Under the pieces are notes generated by a model that saw only the letters and a program-made list of their open reading frames with translations, did not search any database and had not been told where the DNA came from. A stretch of 64,000 nt of DNA from Zygnema cylindricum (taxonomy: Eukaryota > Streptophyta > Zygnematophyceae > Zygnematales > Zygnemataceae), in NCBI GenBank assembly GCA_037447655.1, contig JBBHKE010000822.1:1-64000 (forward strand), read 5' to 3'. This document shows, one piece after another, positions 57,473 to 64,000 of this stretch; within the stretch, counting starts at the first letter, position 1, and every line of letters starts with the position of its first letter. The translations under genes and the position numbers were made by a program.

Positions 57473-58254
57473 TAGGGAAAATCTTCATTAAAATACCTTT
57501 TAAAATGCCAAGCTACTGTACACCGTTACATGTCAACTTGTCAAGGTTACATGAGCATACGGCCGTACGCAGGATTTCCATTAGGTTGTAATGTACTGTA
57601 CCAGAAACGGTACGAACAAGTTCTTTGCCAATTGATATCTTGCAAAATTTTATATTACGCAATACAGGCCTACGTGCTCTCTTTAAAGTGTTGCCACGTT
57701 GGTTTGAGGTCACACGTGAAAAAATCGCAAAGATTCTTCACGTGCAAAATCTGAATGAAGTATCTGAACAATCAAAATATAATACACATTTCTACAAGTG
57801 TACGCAAACGTCAAATTTGTACATATGTACTTTATCGATGTACTTATTTGATAGAACTTTAGTCCGGCCTTAGAAACCCTTGCACAAGAAAAATACGGAA
57901 GGGGCATTTCATGCGACCGCACGAAACTACAGTTACAGTTACAGTGCATTATATTACTGTACGGCACCTTTATCCTTGCTAAATCAATATAATTTACAAG
58001 TCATAAGTCATGCTGTAAAGTGTCACGTCACGTAGGACGTGACGTTTAACCAAACCCCCGTAACCACCTTCACACGTGCGATTTAGGTTACCTAATTTAG
58101 ATTACACGGGTTCACACGTGCGACTATACCTTTGCGACGGATTCACACGTGCGATTTCGCCTCTGCGACTCGGATAGTCGCGCGGAAAGAAAAGTCGCCG
58201 TACGACTTTTCAGAATTGGGTTGACCTGAAAATCGCTGCCTCACAATCATTACT
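57473..58254. other. intergenic, no gene seen
   Basis: Short frames only. Holds the CACGTG cluster listed next and GTCACGTCACGTAGGACGTG at 58,022-58,041. Confidence 0.5.
58069..58153. promoter_or_regulatory. three direct copies of a G-box-like motif
   Basis: TTCACACGTGCG at 58069-58080, 58111-58122 and 58142-58153, each followed by A and a T-rich or C-T step. CACGTG is the core recognised by plant bZIP and bHLH factors. No gene start is recognisable within 3 kb on the right, so a regulatory role is only a suggestion. Confidence 0.35.
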
Positions 58255-58375
58255 TCGAAGGAACAAGAAGAGAAGGGAAGAGAAAGGAAGGCAAGGGAAG
58301 GGAAGGCAAGGGAAGGCAAGGGAAGGGAAGGGAAGGGAAGGGAAAGGAAGGGAAAGGAAGGGAAGGGAAAGGCTT
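58255..58375. repeat. GGAAG microsatellite-like tract
   Basis: Imperfect tandem GGAAG/GGCAA units, purine-rich on the plus strand. Confidence 0.85.
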
Positions 58376-58557
58376 ACCACTCCTCCTCTCTTCGTATCCC
58401 TCCCGATAATAAATAAAGAAGAAGGATGGGACTCTAAAATATGTAGGGATCCACACTAATTATGGTGACAGCTGTCACACGAGTGCGAGAGAACGGATCG
58501 GAAAGTTTCGAGAATTCGAAACCGCCGCTTGTACGGATGGAGGTGAGAATAGACGAG

Positions 58558-61370
58558 AGAAGGGGGAGGAGGGAGAGGAGGGAGGGGTGGGAGGGGAGAG
58601 GGAGAGAGAGGGGGAGGGGAAGAGGGGGAGGGGGAGAGGGAGGGGAGGAGAGGGAGGGGAAGAGAGGGAGGGGAAGAGGGGGAGGGGGATGGGGAGGGGG
58701 AGAGAGGGGGAGAGAGGGGGAGGGAGAGAGAGAGGGAGAGAGGGGGAGGGGGAGGGGAAGAGAGGGAGGGGGAGAGGGAGGGGAGAGAGGGAGGGGGAGA
58801 GGGAGGGGAGAGAGGGAGGAGGAGAGGGAGGGGAAGAGAGGGAGAGGGAGAGGGGGAGAGAGAGGGAGGGGAAGAGGGGGAGGGAGAGAGGGAGGGGAAG
58901 AGAGGGAGGGGAAGAGAGGGAGGGGAAGAGAGGGAGGGGAAGAGGGGGAGGGGGATGGGGAGGGGGAGAGAGGGGGAGAGAGGGGGAGGGGGAGAGAGAG
59001 GGAGAGAGGGGGAGGGGGAGGGGAAGAGAGGGAGGGGGAGAGGGAGGGGAAGAGAGGGAGGGGGAGAGGGAGGGGAGAGAGGGAGGAGAGGGAGGGGAAG
59101 AGAGGGAGAGGGAGAGGGAGAGAGAGAGGGAGGGGAAGAGGGGGAGGGAGAGAGGGAGGGGAGGAGAGGGAGGGGAAGAGAGGGAGGGGAAGAGAGGGAG
59201 GGGAAGAGAGGGAGGGGAAGAGGGGGAGGGGGAGAGGGAGGGGGAGAGAGGGGGAGAGAGGGGGAGGGGGAGAGAGAGGGAGAGAGGGGGAGGGGGAGGG
59301 GAAGAGAGGGAGGGGGAGAGGGAGGGGAGAGAGGGAGGGGGAGAGGGAGGGGAGAGAGGGAGGAGGAGAGGGAGGGGAAGAGAGGGAGAGGGAGAGGGAG
59401 AGAGAGAGGGAGGGGAAGAGGGGGAGGGAGAGAGGGAGGGGAAGAGAGGGAGGGGGAAGAGAGGGAGGGGAAGAGAGGGAGGGGAAGAGAGGGAGGGGAA
59501 GAGAGGGAGGGGAAGAGGGGGAGGGGGATGGGGAGGGGGAGAGAGGGGGAGAGAGGGGGAGGGGGAGAGAGGGAGAGAGGGGGAGGGGGAGGGGAAGAGA
59601 GGGAGGGGGAGAGGGAGGGGAAGAGAGGGAGGGGGAGAGGGAGGGGAGAGAGGGAGGAGGAGAGGGAGGGGAAGAGAGGGAGAGGGAGAGGGAGAGAGAG
59701 AGGGAGGGGAAGAGGGGGAGGGAGAGAGGGAGGGGAGGAGAGGGAGGGGAAGAGAGGGAGGGGAAGAGAGGGAGGGGAAGAGAGGGAGGGGAAGAGGGGG
59801 AGGGGGAGAGGGAGGGGGAGAGAGGGGGAGAGAGGGGGAGGGGGAGAGAGAGGGAGAGAGGGGGAGGGGGAGGGGAAGAGAGGGAGGGGGAGAGGGAGGG
59901 GAGAGAGGGAGGAGGAGAGGGAGGGGAAGAGAGGGAGAGGGAGAGGGAGAGAGAGAGGGAGGGGAAGAGGGGGAGGGAGAGAGGGAGGGGAGGAGAGGGA
60001 GGGGAAGAGAGGGAGGGGAAGAGAGGGAGGGGAAGAGAGGGAGGGGAAGAGGGAGAGGGGGAGAGGGAGGGGGAGAGAGGGGGAGAGAGGGGGAGGGGGA
60101 GAGAGAGGGAAGGGGAGGGGGAGGGGTAGGGGGAGGCGGAGAGGGGGAGAGGGAGGGGGAGAGGGAGGGGGAGAGGGAGAGGGAGAGGGGGAGGGTAAAG
60201 GGGGGGGGGGGAGAGGGAGAAAGGGGGGGGAAAGGGGGTCGGAGAGGGAGAAAGGGGGGGGGGAAGAGGGGGGGGGAGAGGGAGAAATGAGGCTGAGAGG
60301 GGGGGGAGAGGGGGAGAAATGAGGCTGAGAGGGGGGGGAGGGGAAGAGGGAGGGGGAGGGGAAGAGGGAGAGAGGGAGAGGAGGGGGAGGGGGAGGGGTA
60401 GGGGGAGGCGGAGAGGGGGAGATGGAGGGGGAGAGGGAGGGGGAGAGGGAGAGGGAGAGGGGGAGGGTAAAGGGGGGGGAGAGGGAGAAAGGGGGGGGAA
60501 AGGGGGGGGGAGAGGGAGAAGGGGGGGGGAAAAGGGGGGGGAGAGGGAGAAAGGGGGGGGGAAGGGGGGGGGGAGAGGGAGGGGGAGAGAGGGAATAATG
60601 AGGCATAGAGGGGGGGGGAGGGGAAGGGGGAGAGAGGGAGAGAGGGGGAGGGGGAGGGGTAGGGGGAGGCGGAGAGGGGGAGATGGAGGGGGAGAGGGAG
60701 GGGGAGAGGGAGAGGGAGAGGGGGAGGGTAAAGGGGGGGGGAGAGGGAGAAAGGGGGGGGAAAGGGGGGGGGAGAGGGAGAAAGGGGGGGGGAAAAGGGG
60801 GGGGAGAGGGAGAAAGGGGGGGGGAAGGGGGGGGGGAGAGGGAGGGGGAGAGAGGGAATAATGAGGCATAGAGGGGGGGGAGGGGAAGGGGGAGAGAGGG
60901 AGAGAGGGGGAGGGGAAGAGGGAGGGGGAGGGGAAGAGGGAGAGAGGGAGAGAGGGGTAGGGGGAGGGGTAGGGGGAAGGGGAGAGGGGGAGAGGGAGGG
61001 GGAGAGGGAGAGGGAGAGGGGGAGGGGAAAGGGGGGGGGGAGAGGGAGAAAGGGGGGGAGAGGGAGAGGGGGGGGGGAGAGGGGAAAGGGGGGGGGAGAG
61101 GGAGAAAGGGGGGGGGAGAGGGAGAGGGGGGGGGGGGAGAGGGGAAAGGGGGGGAGAGGGAGAAAGGGGGGGGGAGAGAGAGAGGGAGAGAGGGAGTAAT
61201 GAGGCGGAGAGGGAGGAAGGAGGGGGAGAGGGAGTGGAAGGGGGGGGGGGAGGGGGGGGGGGAGAGGGGGGGGAGGGGGGAGGGGGGGGGGGGTGTGAGG
61301 GATGGAAAGTTGGAGGGAGAGAGGGAGGGAGGGACGGGGGAAGGGAGGGAAGGAAAGGGTCGATGCCGTT
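58558..61370. repeat. 2.8-kb GA-rich satellite-like tract with higher-order periodicity
   Basis: Plus strand is almost only G and A (GGGAGAGGGAGGGGAAGAGA-type). A landmark, GGGGAGAGAGGGGGAGAGAG preceded by GGGATGGGGA or GGGAGAGGGA, recurs near 58,690, 58,955, 59,230, 59,530, 59,807 and 60,060. That is a higher-order step of about 255-300 bp. The right part (60,150-61,200) has a different unit with G8-G10 runs and ATGAGGC landmarks. Very long frames on the CT strand arise because stop codons cannot occur in pure pyrimidine sequence. Confidence 0.93.
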
Positions 61371-61667
61371 GGCAAAGGTTCTCAATATAAGGGAGGAGAT
61401 GGATGGAGGGAAGGAGAAAGAGAGAATAGAGAGAGGGTGAGTGCGAGGTTGAGAAGGAGAGGGGGAGAGAAGAGTTAGAGGGGCCAAAACGAGAGGTACA
61501 ATGCGGAGTAGATGGGAGAGAGGGGAATAGAGAATGACAGTGAGAGAGAATGCCCTCGCTAAAATTTTACATTGTTCTTTAAAAGGAATGTTGTTTCTTT
61601 TCTCAATATAAAGACCTTATTTTTATGTTGCTTTTGAATTGTTTTTCTTTGTTGCTAGGTGGCTACT

Positions 61668-63381
61668 ATGGAGACTAAGGAGGACCATATTGTCCATCGC
61701 AAGAAAGGAAATCAAACGTTGGGATGGAGTTCAATATTTTCCTTTTTCTTTTCATTTGTTTTGAATTTTCAATCCGTCCAAGGTCAAACAAAACCCTTTC
61801 CCTTTTTTTTCATTTTGAGAAATATTAAGTTTATGTATGTCTATATGCCAATGTATACGGAACTTTGTTAGATTATTGTTTTTAATAACGTTCTACCGAA
61901 TTTACAGTTTTGAATAGCAATCAATTGTTCCGACGATTTTCTACTTCCAGGCATTAACATATTAGGATGTAGAATGTTGTAAGCGAAGTTGACTAATCAC
62001 TCTCCATCTCTCCCCCGCCCTCCCTCCTCTACCTCTATCCTTTACCAGGTGGTTGTTGGATGTCTCCTAACAGTACTTTGCCACCAAACTATTATGTCTA
62101 CGACTACGCTTTCACTGGATATGCCTCTGATGGCTGGTCGATTTTGGCTGGTCGATTTTGGCTGCCCAAGATTGTCACGAGAATTTCGCTTTGCCTGATG
62201 GATCTGGATTTGGATTTGGATTTGGATTTGGATTCTTACTACAACAACAAGGTACTAGTATTGGTTGTTATTGTTACACAAGACAAATCAAGTATGGAGT
62301 CAAAGATCGGACCTTGGAAAACATAACGTCATATGTTACTCTTTGTCCGCCTTCTCCTCCGCCTCCTCCACTGCCTCCTCGTCCTCCACTTCCTCCTCCT
62401 CCTCCTTGTTGGATCCAACCAAATAGTACAAATCCATCAAAATTCTACCAATACCCATATTACTTTTCTAATGCGGATGACGGTGGTTGGCGTTACAACA
62501 TTAGTGCAACAGGCATTGTTGGATGTGCTCGAAGATGTGAACAAGTCGGGTTTGGATTTCTCATCCAAGTAGAACCATAGTTAACGCCATATTGTTATTG
62601 CTATGTTCGAGAAGTAAATTATAGCTCTGCCCTCTCTCTCGATGACCCAACAATGTCCTATATTCACTCATGTCCTCCAGTAGATTACGGCCCATCCCCC
62701 TCACCCTATTTTCCACCTTGTAGTATCCCACCAAATAGTACAAACCCCGCCGGATTTTATTCTTACAATTACGGTTTTGACACATTCGACTATTTTAATT
62801 ATGGCCAATTTTCAAGTTCCTTGGATTGCATGAAAGTATGTCTGTTTCCATTTGGGTTTATGATATATATAAGACGTGGTAGTCTAATTTGTGCTTGTTT
62901 TACGAGAAAAGTTTGTTATTCGAACGTATTTTACAGGCCAGATCTTACCTCATATGCGCCAAATTGTCCAATTAAATCTGCCTTACCTCCTTCCCCCCCT
63001 CCCACTCTTCCTCGCCCTCCTCCTCTCATCTCCCTTTTACCACCAATTCGTCCTCCCCCTAAACATGCCGCCCCTCCAAAATCAAAGCCTCCGTCTCCTG
63101 CAAGGACCCCGCCTTCTCCTCCATCACCTCCTCTCTCACCTCCTCTCTTTCATCATCCCTCTCCTCGCTCTCCTCCCGCTTCTCCTCGCTTTCCTCCCCC
63201 GTCTCCTCGTAGACCTGCCTCCTCTCCAAGGCCAGAGCCTCCTCCTAGGACCCTCCCTCCTCGAAGCCCTCCTCGCTCTAGACCCCTCTCTCCTCTTAGT
63301 AATTGTTTCGTCATAGCTAAAGACGCAATGTATTTTTTTCCAATAATCTTGCAAAATCTTTTGCATGAAATGCTAAAGTAG
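61668..63381 (+). pseudogene. six-cysteine-repeat/Pro-rich secreted protein, paralog B (broken)
   Basis: Exon 1 61668-61782 encodes a signal peptide (FSFFFSFVLNFQSVQ) with the same FQSVQ/G junction as paralog A. Exon 2 starts at 62049 in the same phase (GGCWMSPNSTLPPNYYVYDY), so the Pro/Ser exon of A is missing. Repeat 1 is broken by a 14-bp tandem duplication (62132-62145 and 62146-62159). Removing the extra copy in thought would realign with DCHENF. Repeat 2 (CWIQPNSTNPSKFYQYPYYF) holds an in-frame TAG at 62578-62580; the frame continues into CYCYVREVNYSSA. Repeat 3 (CSIPPNSTNPAGFYSYNYGF) and a Pro-rich tail with PPSPRRPASSPRPEPPP are intact. A GFGFGFGFGF run replaces part of repeat 1. Likely a pseudogene, unless alternative splicing removes the lesions. 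Confidence 0.8.
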
Positions 63382-64000
63382 AAAAAAATATTTTAGAATC
63401 TACGGTATGGACCCCCAAAAGAGCTAGTTTGATTTCTTTAGCAGAGCTTGTAACCGGAATTGACTCTTTCTCTAACAAAATTTTAATTTTTGTCATCACT
63501 GTAAACAAAGGTAAATGCCACGTTAATCTTTCCCTGTCAGCAAAACAATCTTCACAAAACCACTTGCTCGAATTCATTCCGACAAATGTGTCCTTTTACT
63601 CACGCCCGCATTAGGTGGATCCCTATGATACAAAGCAACAAAGGTGTAGATTTTATGTCTCAACAATTTTCCGCCTACATCGCTCACCATAAAAACGCAT
63701 ATCAGTTAAGTCCACCCTAAACTCCTCAACAAAACAAGATTGCATAAAGTTACAGTTACACCTCAATTGAAATGGCTTGATCCATGTTATATTTTGCTAA
63801 CCTATTTTCAACATTTTTGGCTCAAGCGCTGGTATGCGATAACTATCTTCGTAATTTATGTCCTACCAGCGTTACGCCCAACAATACTCCTATGAAAGCA
63901 TGGTCCTAAATAAAACATGACATAAGACATCTTCGTACCTTTACTACAAAGCTTGGTAAAAAGAACTCGTCTAATCAACCGACAAAAGGGGCGCCTTCAC
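63382..64000. other. right edge, no gene seen
   Basis: Short frames only. TTAAGTCCACCCTAAAC at 63,706-63,722 resembles the end of the TIR family at 57,472, possibly the edge of another copy. Confidence 0.4.

Noticed and set aside
58690-60060. Regular repeats as a CRISPR array
   Set aside because: Repeats have no unique spacers, are low-complexity, and the genome is eukaryotic.
58434-61487. A 1,017-residue Pro/Ser/Leu-rich open frame and other very long frames on both strands
   Set aside because: Pure pyrimidine sequence cannot form stop codons, so frames stay open by composition. Several overlapping frames are open at once, and no domain or start context is seen.

Overview
The window reads as nuclear DNA of a streptophyte: a charophyte-grade green alga or an early-diverging land plant. 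This is inferred from gene content: a plant-type GT37 fucosyltransferase, a thylakoid/plastid type I signal peptidase with six exons, a plant phosphoglycerate-mutase-like protein, a plant-type fold-IV aminotransferase, a plant Ty1/Copia element, and Ser-Pro/hydroxyproline-rich secreted proteins of green-algal and plant wall type. Introns are GT-AG. I cannot name the species.

The left part (1-25 kb) is gene-bearing. In order it holds the 3' end of an unrecognised gene (+), a small Cys/His zinc-binding-type protein (-), the GT37 fucosyltransferase (+), an AhpC/TSA-like thioredoxin-fold protein (-), the phosphoglycerate-mutase-like gene (+), an intact thylakoidal processing peptidase (+, 307 aa predicted from six exons), and the 3' half of a branched-chain/D-amino-acid aminotransferase-like gene (-). 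Several conserved exons carry single-base indels, mostly at short homopolymers. The peptidase has none.

The middle and right (25-64 kb) are dominated by repeats. There are dispersed repeats, nested inverted-repeat elements, a Copia LTR element with a target-site duplication, an 892-bp hAT-like non-autonomous element with a perfect 8-bp target-site duplication, and a 199-bp TA-flanked MITE with a visible empty site. A 3.5-kb segment is duplicated almost identically 4,823 bp apart, and perfect palindromes with 21-nt arms lie inside it. A 2.8-kb GA-rich satellite-like tract follows.

Two paralogous genes lie in this repeat-rich half, at 30.7-33.9 kb and 61.7-63.4 kb. They encode secreted proteins made of three six-cysteine repeats, faintly WSC-like in cysteine spacing, followed by a Pro-rich extensin-like tail. 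The first is open across three exons; the second is broken by a 14-bp tandem duplication and an in-frame stop. This pair is the most distinctive, possibly undescribed, coding content in the window.
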